Below the pieces are notes generated by a model. That model saw only the letters and a program-made list of their open reading frames with translations, made no database searches and was not told where the DNA came from. The position numbers were made by a program, and so were the translations under genes. Source: Bacteroidetes/Chlorobi group bacterium ChocPot_Mid (lineage in GTDB: Bacteria > Bacteroidota > Ignavibacteria > Kapaibacteriales > UBA2268). Taken from it: a DNA stretch of 12,675 nt. Positions within the stretch are counted from its first letter, which is position 1, and every line of letters begins with the position of its first letter. Positions 6,219 through 12,294 of the stretch are shown piece after piece. Location of the stretch: contig RCNQ01000013.1 of assembly GCA_003731675.1 (NCBI GenBank), positions 1-12,675 on the forward strand, read 5' to 3'.

Positions 6219-7484
6219 ATGCTTGATTTAAAATTTATTAGGGAAAATATTGACTTGGTCAGACAAAATATTGTAAATAAAAATGAAAAAGCCAATGTTG
6301 ATAACATTCTTGTCTTAGATGAAAAAAGAAGAGTGAATATCCAAACAGCTCAGGAGCTGAAAAATCAGAAAAATATAGTTTCAAGAGAAATAGCTGAGCT
6401 GAAAAAATCCCGTCAGAATGCTGACGATAAGATATTAGCTATGAAAGAAGTTTCTGATAAAATCAAATTACTTGATGAGGAGCTTTCTCAAATTGAAAAA
6501 GAGATTCTCGATATACAAATATTTATTCCCAATATGTTACACAACTCAGTACCAATAGGTAAAACGTCTGAGGATAATTTAGTTGTGAGAAGCTGGGGAG
6601 AACCAAAACCAAAAATAGACATTGACCATATTGAAATAGCTAAGCAATTTGGTGTTATTGATTTTGACAGAGCGGCAAAGATTTCAGGTTCAGGTTTTGC
6701 TGTTTATACCGGATTAGGTGCTAAACTTGAACGTGCGTTGATTAATTTTTTCCTTGATTTCAATACAGGGATTTCAGGTTATAAGGAAGTTATGACTCCA
6801 TTTATGGTTAATCGTGAATCAATGATAGGTACAGGACAAATACCAAAACTTGAAGAGGATATGTATAAAATCGAAAATGATAATTTCTATCTGATTCCGA
6901 CTGCTGAAGTACCAATAACTAATTTACATTCAAATGAAATTTTAAGACCTGATGATTTACCTGTGAAATATTGTGGGTATTCTCCCTGCTTCCGCAGAGA
7001 AGCCGGAAGCTATGGTAAAGATACCAAAGGATTGCTCAGGGTGCATCAGTTTAATAAAGTAGAAATGGTAAAATACAGCACACAGGAAAATTCCTATGAA
7101 GAGTTGGAAGGACTGGTTTGCGACGTGGAAAAACTACTTCAGGCATTGAAACTGCATTACAGAGTAATCTTGCTTTGCTCGGGAGATACAAGCTTTTCGA
7201 GTGCAAAAACTTATGATTTGGAGGTATGGTCTCCTGCTGAACAGAAATGGCTTGAAGTCTCGAGTTGTTCCAATTTTGAAGCTTTTCAGGCAAGAAGGGC
7301 AAATATCAGATACAGACCAACACACGATTCAAAACCAGAGTTTGTTCATACTTTGAATGGTAGTGGTCTTGCAACTCCAAGAATTATGGTTGCCATACTT
7401 GAGAATTATTACAAAGGTGATAAAATAGAAATTCCAGAAGTTTTACAGAAATACACAAACTTTGATTTTATAAATAAAATATAG
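6219..7484 (+). CDS. serS: Serine--tRNA ligase
   Basis: SerRS charges tRNA-Ser (and tRNA-Sec where present) with serine through a seryl-adenylate intermediate. The 421-residue length is normal. The N-terminal domain (about 1-105) is the long antiparallel coiled-coil arm that contacts the tRNA variable arm; heptad-like K/E/L patterning runs from about 30 to 100. The class II catalytic core follows: the motif 1 region around GYKEVMTPF (188-196), TAE at 228-230, motif 2 beginning CFRREAGSYGKDTKG at 257-271, the SSCSNFEAFQARR block at 348-360, and motif 3 GSGLATPRIMVAILE at 381-395. It starts MLDLKFIREN as expected for bacterial SerRS. The gene stands alone with 280 bp before murG. Confidence 0.98.
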   Translation: MLDLKFIRENIDLVRQNIVNKNEKANVDNILVLDEKRRVNIQTAQELKNQKNIVSREIAELKKSRQNADDKILAMKEVSDKIKLLDEELSQIEKEILDIQIFIPNMLHNSVPIGKTSEDNLVVRSWGEPKPKIDIDHIEIAKQFGVIDFDRAAKISGSGFAVYTGLGAKLERALINFFLDFNTGISGYKEVMTPFMVNRESMIGTGQIPKLEEDMYKIENDNFYLIPTAEVPITNLHSNEILRPDDLPVKYCGYSPCFRREAGSYGKDTKGLLRVHQFNKVEMVKYSTQENSYEELEGLVCDVEKLLQALKLHYRVILLCSGDTSFSSAKTYDLEVWSPAEQKWLEVSSCSNFEAFQARRANIRYRPTHDSKPEFVHTLNGSGLATPRIMVAILENYYKGDKIEIPEVLQKYTNFDFINKI

Positions 7485-7764
7485 ATTTTCATTACTGATT
7501 TTATTCTATATGTAATCACTGTTGAAAAGTTGAAAGAAAACATTTGGATTTTTGTAAGTTTATGAAAATATTAGATGAATGTTTTGTGTTTATTTTATAT
7601 ACCTGTTGAAAATTATGTAGAAAAAGTTTTTTTTATTAACATATTTGTTAGAAATTTATGAATTGCTTTAATAAATGGAAATTTTCAACAAGATTTGTAT
7701 AAGAAAAAATGAGATGTGGAAAACGCAAAATAATTTTGTGGAAATATAAATTGAATAATTTTTA
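7485..7764. other. AT-rich serS-murG spacer with a cluster of DnaA-box-like 9-mers
   Basis: No gene is visible. Three exact copies of one 9-mer occur: TGTTGAAAA at 7520-7528 and 7604-7612, and its complement TTTTCAACA at 7682-7690. Two close relatives of the DnaA box complement follow: TGTGGAAAA at 7715-7723 and TGTGGAAAT at 7737-7745, spaced 22 bp apart, about two helical turns. The consensus DnaA box is TTATCCACA. The spacer also has an inverted repeat TAACA-N4-TGTTA at 7637-7650. It could be a replication origin, a DnaA-titration or DnaA-regulated region, or the operator region of murG. Confidence 0.4.
7731..7738 (+). promoter_or_regulatory. Candidate -7 box for murG
   Basis: TAATTTTG fits TAnnTTTG, 26 bp upstream of the murG ATG. 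It lies between and partly overlaps the two TGTGGAAA elements, so a protein bound there would be expected to block it. Confidence 0.4.
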
Positions 7765-8850
7765 ATGAAAGAAAATTTTAAGATAATGGTTGCCGCAGGT
7801 GGAACTGGTGGTCATCTTTTTCCCGCAATAGCAGTAGTACAAAAGTTAGAAAAATATGTTAAGAAAATTGAAGTAAAATTTTTTGGCACAGCAAACAGAA
7901 TTGAATCCAAAATTGTTCCTCAGTCGGGATACGAATTAATAACAATGCCAATAACAGGATATTCTGGAATATTTTCTTTGAACTCATGGTTGTTGCCTTA
8001 TAAAATATGGAAATCAATAAAAATATGCAGAAAAGAAATAAAAAAATTTAAACCACAGGCAATTCTTTGTACAGGAGCATACATAAGCTATCCAGCAGGA
8101 GTAGCGGCAACTAAGGAAAAGATACCTCTTGTTCTTATGGAATCAAATGTGAATCCAGGGAAAACAATCAAAGCTTTATCCAAAAAAGCTACATTTATAA
8201 TAACGTCGTTTGCAGAAACAGAAAAATATCTTGAAGGGATAGAGAAAGACAGAATAAAATTTTTTGGAAATCCTGTGCGGGAAAATATGTTGCAATCACT
8301 GGACAAAGAGCAAGCAAGAAAGCAATTCGGTTTATCTCCGGAAAAGGAAACTGTATTGATTTTTGGTGGGTCTCTTGGAGCTTTGACAATAAATAAAGCA
8401 ACAGAAAAAGTGATAGAACATTTTAAGGATAAAGATATTCAATTTATATGGCAAACAGGTGATTTATACAAAACAGAAAAAACGAATAACGAAAAATTAA
8501 AAATCGTGCCTTTTATAGATAATATGGCGATGGCTTATTCCGCATCAGACCTGGTAGTTTGTCGCTCTGGAGCAACAACTGTAGCAGAGCTTTCAGTTTG
8601 TGGAAAGGCATCCGTTTTAATACCATTACCTTCAGCATCGAATCAGGAACAATTACGCAACGCAGAAGTTTTTGCAAAAAAAGGAGCCGCCGTTCTTTTG
8701 AATAACAGCGAAGCAGAAGAAAAATTATACAAGGTTCTGGAGGATTTAATTTGCGACACAGAAAAAATCAAATCAATGGAAACAGAAGCCATGAAGTTAG
8801 CAAAACTTGATGCGGCAGAGAAAACAGCAGAATTGATTCTTAGTTTATAG
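7765..8850 (+). CDS. murG: UDP-GlcNAc:undecaprenyl-pyrophosphoryl-MurNAc-pentapeptide GlcNAc transferase MurG
   Basis: MurG is the peripheral inner-membrane GT28 glycosyltransferase that adds GlcNAc to lipid I to make lipid II, the last cytoplasmic step of peptidoglycan precursor synthesis. The 361-residue length is typical. Motifs are in order: the glycine-rich loop GGTGGHLFPA at 12-21, TGAYISYPAG at 103-112, ESNVNPG at 126-132, the second glycine loop GGSLGA at 201-206, the UDP-GlcNAc-binding CRSGATTVAE at 266-275 and PLPSASNQEQLRNAE at 287-301. The usual His before Gln in the last block is Asn here. In many genomes murG lies in the dcw division cluster; here its neighbours are serS and a DUF2807 lipoprotein, so it has been separated from the cluster. 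Confidence 0.97.
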   Translation: MKENFKIMVAAGGTGGHLFPAIAVVQKLEKYVKKIEVKFFGTANRIESKIVPQSGYELITMPITGYSGIFSLNSWLLPYKIWKSIKICRKEIKKFKPQAILCTGAYISYPAGVAATKEKIPLVLMESNVNPGKTIKALSKKATFIITSFAETEKYLEGIEKDRIKFFGNPVRENMLQSLDKEQARKQFGLSPEKETVLIFGGSLGALTINKATEKVIEHFKDKDIQFIWQTGDLYKTEKTNNEKLKIVPFIDNMAMAYSASDLVVCRSGATTVAELSVCGKASVLIPLPSASNQEQLRNAEVFAKKGAAVLLNNSEAEEKLYKVLEDLICDTEKIKSMETEAMKLAKLDAAEKTAELILSL

Positions 8851-8868
8851 CTTAATTTCCCAAAAAAA

Positions 8869-8876
8869 TATTTTTG
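8869..8876 (+). promoter_or_regulatory. Possible -7 box for the DUF2807 lipoprotein
   Basis: TATTTTTG fits TAnnTTTG, 94 bp ahead of the ATG at 8971 and just after the murG stop. It lies within a short A/T palindrome. The motif alone is weak evidence. Confidence 0.25.
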
Positions 8877-8970
8877 AAACTTATTCAATCCTATTTCGTA
8901 ATACACTTAGGACTCACAGATATTGGACTCGGATTAAATAATTTCATTAACAAATTTAAGGAATAAAGCC

Positions 8971-9699
8971 ATGAAAAAATTCGTTTCAATATTTGTTGTT
9001 GCATTGTCATTAGTAATAATGTTATCCTGCAACTCAATTAACAGCTGTCAAAAAGGTAGTGGTGAAATAGACTACCAGATTAGAAATTTATCGTACTTCG
9101 AATCTGTCGAACTAATGACTTCCGGCAATGTGTTTATCAGTCAGGGAGAAGCTCCAAGCGTAACGATTGAAGCCGCAAAAGATGTTATTGACGAAATTAA
9201 GACTAACGTTGACAATAACAGTCTTAACATATTTTCAGAAACAGGAATTTGTCCTGATAAAATGAATATTTATATAACAATGAAAGATATTAATTCATTG
9301 AAAGTCTTCGGTTCTGGGAATATCTACAATTTTACACCTTTAATCACAGATGAACTTAATCTGAAAATAAGTGGTTCAGGAAATATTGTTCTTACTGATG
9401 TCGCATCGCAAAAAGTTGGTTTGCTTATTATGGGTTCTGGTAATATCAAGGTGAATGGGAGTTCAGAATCAACAATCATAGAAGTAAGTGGCACGGGAAA
9501 TGTTAATGCTTCTGAATTGCTTTCGAAGTATTGCGATATACTTGTGAATGGTTCGGGTGAAACCAAGACTTTTGTAGAGAAGGATTTAAAAGTTAAAATC
9601 AAAGGAAGCGGAAATGTTAAGTATCTTGGCGAACCGGAAAGAATTAAAAAGGATATTGACGGAACTGGCGAAATCAAAAAGCTGAAAGCAGTCAGCTAA
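8971..9699 (+). CDS. Head-GIN domain (DUF2807) lipoprotein
   Basis: The 242-residue product has a signal sequence and a lipobox MLSC with Cys at residue 20, so it is predicted to be an envelope lipoprotein. After a linker, the domain opens with the YFESVELMTSGNVFI block (42-56) typical of DUF2807 and then shows turns with GSGN or a close variant at residues 114, 135, 155, 174, 194, 212 and 231, that is roughly every 20 residues. This periodicity fits a right-handed beta-helix, one turn per repeat, the fold expected for DUF2807. Such proteins are common in Bacteroidota and their role is not known. An AAGGA ribosome-binding site precedes the ATG. A strong bidirectional terminator follows. Confidence 0.92.
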   Translation: MKKFVSIFVVALSLVIMLSCNSINSCQKGSGEIDYQIRNLSYFESVELMTSGNVFISQGEAPSVTIEAAKDVIDEIKTNVDNNSLNIFSETGICPDKMNIYITMKDINSLKVFGSGNIYNFTPLITDELNLKISGSGNIVLTDVASQKVGLLIMGSGNIKVNGSSESTIIEVSGTGNVNASELLSKYCDILVNGSGETKTFVEKDLKVKIKGSGNVKYLGEPERIKKDIDGTGEIKKLKAVS

Positions 9700-9708
9700 G
9701 TTATGAAT

Positions 9709-9742
9709 AAAAAAAGCTCTGTCCTAAAAACAGGGCTTTTTT
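9709..9742. terminator. Bidirectional intrinsic terminator between the DUF2807 gene and ftsY
   Basis: A-run, then GCTCTGT, a CCTAAAA loop region, ACAGGGC, then T-run. The stem is seven pairs with one wobble, and the flanking A and T tracts make it usable on both strands. It lies between two converging genes, 10 bp after the DUF2807 stop and 33 bp after the ftsY stop. Confidence 0.85.
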
Positions 9743-9774
9743 AATGTTAAGTAAGTATTTATCTTAGCAATCTA

Positions 9775-10767
9775 TTAAGTGCCAAATAAAGCTTCAACAA
9801 AATAATCCGGGTCGAAAACCTGCAGATTGTCTATTTTCTCCCCTACACCGATGTAACGAACAGGTATTTTTAATTCATTGGCAATAGCAAGAACAATTCC
9901 GCCTTTTGCAGTACCGTCAAGTTTGGTAAGAACAATGCCGGTGATGTCGGCAACTTTCAAAAATTCTTTTGCTTGTTGTAGGGCATTTTGTCCTGTGGTA
10001 GCATCGAGTACGAGGTAAACGTCATCGGGAGCAGAATCTTTAAGCTTTTTCATTACGCGGTTGATTTTGCTCAGTTCAGCCATTAAGTTGCTTTTATTGT
10101 GGAGTCTGCCTGCTGTGTCAATTATCACAACATCGAAACCTTTTGCTTGTGCAGATTTCAAAGTATCGAAAGCAACAGCGGCAGGGTCTGCACCTGGTGC
10201 CTGCTGGACAATAGGAACACCGGCACGCTCTGCCCAGACTTCGAGCTGTTCATTTGCGGCGGCACGGAAGGTGTCTGCCGCACCAATTAAAACCTGCTTA
10301 CCTGCATTTTTGTAGTTGTAGGCAAGTTTCCCTATTGTTGTTGTTTTGCCTACACCGTTCACACCGATAACCATTATAGTATGTGGTTTGTTGTTTTCGT
10401 CTATTGAGTAGTCAGCATCATTGCTGGCAGAAGGAGATTTGAGCAACATACCGTGAATTTCCTCTTTCAACATATTGAAAACGTCATCGGCGTTTTCGTG
10501 ACCTTCTTCTTTAACACGTTTTCGTAGCGAATCAATGATTAAATCAGATGTTTGGACGCCGACATCCGCTGAAATCAGCAAATCTTCGATTTCCTGAATA
10601 AGAGTTTCATCTATCTTTCTTCCGATACCAAGAATACCTTGGAGGTTATGTAAAAACGAGCTTCTGGTTTTTTCAAGACCTTGTTTTAATTTTGTAAAGC
10701 CCAGAGCATCACCAGTAGATTGCATAGCCTGGCTGACTTTTTCTTTAAATTTATCAAATAATCCCAT
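9775..10767 (-). CDS. ftsY: Signal recognition particle receptor FtsY
   Basis: FtsY is the SRP receptor GTPase that docks Ffh-bound ribosomes at the inner membrane and hands nascent membrane proteins to the SecYEG translocon. The 330-residue product has the short N-terminal region with an amphipathic start (MGLFDKFKEKVSQAM) and lacks the long acidic A domain of enterobacterial FtsY. The N domain is about 30-110 and the NG GTPase domain follows: GVNGVGKTT at 135-143, DTFRAAA at 165-171, DTAGR at 217-221, TKLDG at 281-285 and the closing GVGEKIDNLQVF at 307-318. I see no evidence of truncation. Transcription converges on the shared terminator at 9709-9742. The opposite flank is the mazEF promoter region. 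Confidence 0.97.
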   Translation of the reverse strand: MGLFDKFKEKVSQAMQSTGDALGFTKLKQGLEKTRSSFLHNLQGILGIGRKIDETLIQEIEDLLISADVGVQTSDLIIDSLRKRVKEEGHENADDVFNMLKEEIHGMLLKSPSASNDADYSIDENNKPHTIMVIGVNGVGKTTTIGKLAYNYKNAGKQVLIGAADTFRAAANEQLEVWAERAGVPIVQQAPGADPAAVAFDTLKSAQAKGFDVVIIDTAGRLHNKSNLMAELSKINRVMKKLKDSAPDDVYLVLDATTGQNALQQAKEFLKVADITGIVLTKLDGTAKGGIVLAIANELKIPVRYIGVGEKIDNLQVFDPDYFVEALFGT

Positions 10768-10866
10768 GTAAATTTTTAATTTCTTGTTTTAAAAAAAGTT
10801 TTAAGTAAATGTAATTTATACAATAAGCTAAATTAATCAAAAAAAGTCATAATTATTTTTTTTATT

Positions 10867-10902
10867 ATACAAATATTCATATTTTTGTATATACATTGTA
10901 TA
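10867..10902. promoter_or_regulatory. Candidate mazEF operator: overlapping palindromes around the -7 box
   Basis: Three symmetric elements overlap. ATACAAA and TTTGTAT (10867-10873 and 10884-10890) form an inverted repeat. TGTATATACA (10886-10895) is a perfect palindrome. TATACA-T-TGTATA (10890-10902) is another, sharing the arm TATACA with the previous one. A shared middle arm that can pair either way recalls the alternating palindrome described upstream of the Escherichia coli mazEF operon, where MazE and MazEF bind. The likely ligand here is the MazE-MazF complex; this is inference from position. Confidence 0.55.
10880..10887 (+). promoter_or_regulatory. Candidate -7 box for mazEF
   Basis: TATTTTTG fits TAnnTTTG, 32 bp upstream of the mazE ATG, and is covered by the palindromes at 10867-10902, an arrangement suited to autorepression. 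Confidence 0.45.
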
Positions 10903-10919
10903 AACATTTTTTTTAAATA

Positions 10920-11162
10920 ATGGAAACTATATCAAAAAAATGGGGGAATTCTCTTGGGATTCGGTTACCAAAGGTAATGGCGGAACATCTGAATATTAAC
11001 GACGGTTCGCTACTCGAACTACGACTGGAAAAAGATTATATCAAGATAATACCAATAAAAAAACAAAAGATTAAACTTAAAGATTTGCTTTCAATGGTGA
11101 ATAAAAATAATATTCACAATGACATTGAAACAGGACCTCCCATCGGTAATGAGGTCTGGTAA
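10920..11162 (+). CDS. mazE: MazE-type antitoxin
   Basis: The 80-residue product is an AbrB/SpoVT-fold antitoxin. The N-terminal DNA-binding part shows KKWGNSLGIRLPKVM at 6-20, matching the KRWGNS...RIP pattern of MazE, then a beta-rich dimerisation segment to about 46. The C-terminal tail, which in the family wraps around and inhibits MazF, ends GNEVW, close to the KEVW ending of Escherichia coli MazE as I recall it. The stop overlaps the mazF start by one base (TAATG), implying translational coupling. It is expected to repress its own promoter through the palindromes at 10867-10902. There is no clear Shine-Dalgarno; the sequence before the ATG is A/T only. Confidence 0.93.
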   Translation: METISKKWGNSLGIRLPKVMAEHLNINDGSLLELRLEKDYIKIIPIKKQKIKLKDLLSMVNKNNIHNDIETGPPIGNEVW

Positions 11163-11500
11163 TGAAGAAAAAATATGTTCCCCACCGTGGAGATTTGGTC
11201 TGGTTAAATTTTGAAGCTCAATCCGGACACGAACAATCAGGCAAAAAACCTGCTTTAGTATTAACTCCAATTGAATATAATGAAAAAGTCGGTTTGGCTC
11301 TTTTCTGTCCAGTTACTTCTCAAATAAAAGGATATCCTTTTGAAGTCTTATTACCTGACAAGCTTCCAATTACAGGGGTTATTTTATCCGACCAGATAAA
11401 AAATCTCGATTGGAGAGTTCGTGAAGCAACCTTTATAGCCAAACTACCCGACAAACAAGTAAACGAAGTATTATCGAAAATAGCGGTGTTGCTGAGTTAA
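11162..11500 (+). CDS. mazF: MazF-type endoribonuclease toxin
   Basis: The 112-residue product belongs to the PemK/MazF family of sequence-specific mRNA interferases, which cut single-stranded RNA and stop translation when the antitoxin is degraded. Visible family blocks are YVPHRGDLVWLNF at 5-17, GHEQSGKKPALVL at 22-34 (with the conserved Glu24 near the active site), CPVTSQIKGYPFEV at 49-62 and LSDQIKNLDWR at 75-85. The similarity to the Escherichia coli protein runs along the whole length. The family often cuts at ACA in enterobacteria, but the target here cannot be read from the sequence. Length is normal and no lesion is visible, so it is probably active. Antitoxin first, toxin second, with one-base overlap. 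Confidence 0.95.
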   Translation: MKKKYVPHRGDLVWLNFEAQSGHEQSGKKPALVLTPIEYNEKVGLALFCPVTSQIKGYPFEVLLPDKLPITGVILSDQIKNLDWRVREATFIAKLPDKQVNEVLSKIAVLLS

Positions 11501-11508
11501 GAGAAAGA

Positions 11509-11525
11509 AAACTTTCCGAAAGTTT
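11509..11525. promoter_or_regulatory. Perfect palindrome between mazF and hicB
   Basis: AAACTTTC, a single C and GAAAGTTT form a perfect inverted repeat. It is followed by GGAAAAAA, not a T-run, so it is a poor terminator for mazF. Its right arm contains TTTG at 11523-11526, a possible -33 element for the hicB promoter, so it could be an operator for that operon. Confidence 0.4.
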
Positions 11526-11527
11526 GG

Positions 11528-11545
11528 AAAAAAATAATACAATTT
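11528..11545 (+). repeat. 18-bp direct repeat, copy 1 (upstream of hicBA)
   Basis: Seven A residues followed by TAATACAATTT. An identical 18-mer is at 12097-12114, just after hicA. In both places the repeat begins exactly 21 bp before a TAnnTTTG box. Confidence 0.7.
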
Positions 11546-11548
11546 TTT

Positions 11549-11556
11549 TATATTTG
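11549..11556 (+). promoter_or_regulatory. Candidate promoter of hicBA (-7 box)
   Basis: TATATTTG fits TAnnTTTG, and TTTG at 11523-11526 lies 22 bp upstream, close to the -33 to -7 spacing described for Bacteroidota. The hicB ATG is 33 bp downstream, after an AAGGA ribosome-binding site. This is the best-supported promoter in the window. Confidence 0.5.
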
Positions 11557-11588
11557 CATTGTTATATATCTAAAAAAAAGGATTTAAA

Positions 11589-11846
11589 ATGACTAATATA
11601 GTTATAGATATAAAAATAGAGCCACTCGAAGAAGGTGGATTTCTTGCTTTATCTGATGATTTGCCCGGTTTATTGGCAGAAGGCAGAACTTACTATGAAG
11701 CTCAGGAAATTGCTCAGGATGTTGCACGAAAATTAATCGAGTCATACATTGAACATAATGACCCCTTGCCTGAAAAGATTAAAAGTCAAATAGACAGGAA
11801 ATCAAAGAAAATGAAATTAAGAATTCCGGTTGCTGTTTCATTATGA
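11589..11846 (+). CDS. hicB: HicB family antitoxin (short form)
   Basis: The 85-residue product has the HicB partial RNase H-like fold pattern: a strand of hydrophobic residues (IVIDIKIEPLE), GGFLALSDDLPGLLAEGRT at 16-34 (family signature of acidic-rich GGF..(C/S)..LPG....G.T), then the helix YEAQEIAQDVARKLIESYIE. It stops soon after at KMKLRIPVAVSL and has no room for the helix-turn-helix or ribbon-helix-helix seen in longer HicB proteins. It should neutralise HicA by direct binding; how it represses the operon, if it does, is not obvious. The antitoxin comes first here, the reverse of the classical hicAB order, and its stop overlaps the hicA start as ATGA. Confidence 0.92.
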   Translation: MTNIVIDIKIEPLEEGGFLALSDDLPGLLAEGRTYYEAQEIAQDVARKLIESYIEHNDPLPEKIKSQIDRKSKKMKLRIPVAVSL

Positions 11847-12067
11847 GTATTCTGGCTGGTATTACATACAACGACTTAATAAAAAAGTTAAAAGCCGCCG
11901 GATTTGTTTTTGACAGGCAAGCCAAGGGAAGTCATGAAATCTGGTATCACCCTGTAAAAAAACTAAGAACTACTATTCCCAATCATCCCGGTACTTTCAA
12001 GATAGGTACTTTGAAATCTATTTTAAAGCAAACGAATATAAAGACTGAAGAATTCATTGAATTGTGA
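11843..12067 (+). CDS. hicA: HicA mRNA interferase toxin
   Basis: The 74-residue product has the double-stranded-RNA-binding-like fold of HicA. It shows GITYNDLIKKLKAAGF at 6-21, then the catalytic block RQAKGSHEIW at 25-34 with His31 as the expected active residue, then IPNHPGTFKIGTLKSILKQ at 45-63, the usual C-terminal signature. HicA cleaves mRNA when released from HicB, stalling growth. Length is complete for the family and the active-site His is present, so it is probably functional. The four-base ATGA overlap with hicB indicates tight translational coupling. A second copy of the 18-bp repeat starts 30 bp after the stop. Confidence 0.94.
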   Translation: MSILAGITYNDLIKKLKAAGFVFDRQAKGSHEIWYHPVKKLRTTIPNHPGTFKIGTLKSILKQTNIKTEEFIEL

Positions 12068-12096
12068 CCTCTGATTAATAAACCAATTAATTATTT

Positions 12097-12114
12097 AAAA
12101 AAATAATACAATTT
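12097..12114 (+). repeat. 18-bp direct repeat, copy 2 (downstream of hicBA)
   Basis: Identical to 11528-11545, 569 bp away, so the hicBA genes lie between two exact copies. It again starts 21 bp before a TAnnTTTG box (12118). Confidence 0.7.
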
Positions 12115-12117
12115 ACT

Positions 12118-12125
12118 TAATTTTG
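12118..12125 (+). promoter_or_regulatory. Possible -7 box downstream of hicBA
   Basis: TAATTTTG fits TAnnTTTG and follows the 18-bp repeat at the same distance as in front of hicB. No gene starts close by; the STAS gene ATG is 170 bp further on, so it would have a long leader if this box drives it. Confidence 0.35.
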
Positions 12126-12226
12126 TAACCTTTAGCTCATTTCCTGTGTCTAACTAATTAAAGATACGTTCTTTGAAATTTTTTGAGATAATTGCTAAAT
12201 TTTATTAAAAATTAACAAAAATTTCT

Positions 12227-12234
12227 TAGTTTTG
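12227..12234 (+). promoter_or_regulatory. Candidate -7 box for the STAS gene
   Basis: TAGTTTTG fits TAnnTTTG, 61 bp before the ATG at 12295. An AAGGA ribosome-binding site lies at 12282-12286. Confidence 0.4.
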
Positions 12235-12294
12235 AAAACTATGGCTTGGTAGTTATTGAAAAATTATTTTATTACTTAATTAAGGATGTGAGTT

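Noticed and set aside
8851..8970. Search for a gene or RNA between murG and the DUF2807 gene
   Set aside because: Only a weak -7-like box and a ribosome-binding site were seen; nothing folds strongly and no frame is convincing.
9324..9677. A 117-codon minus-strand open frame inside the DUF2807 gene
   Set aside because: It is antisense to the repeats of a well-supported lipoprotein, and its Pro/Leu/Phe-rich product simply mirrors the GSG and hydrophobic codons of the real gene.
10061..10315. Plus-strand open frames opposite ftsY
   Set aside because: They lie antisense to the most conserved part of the FtsY GTPase domain and have no independent support.
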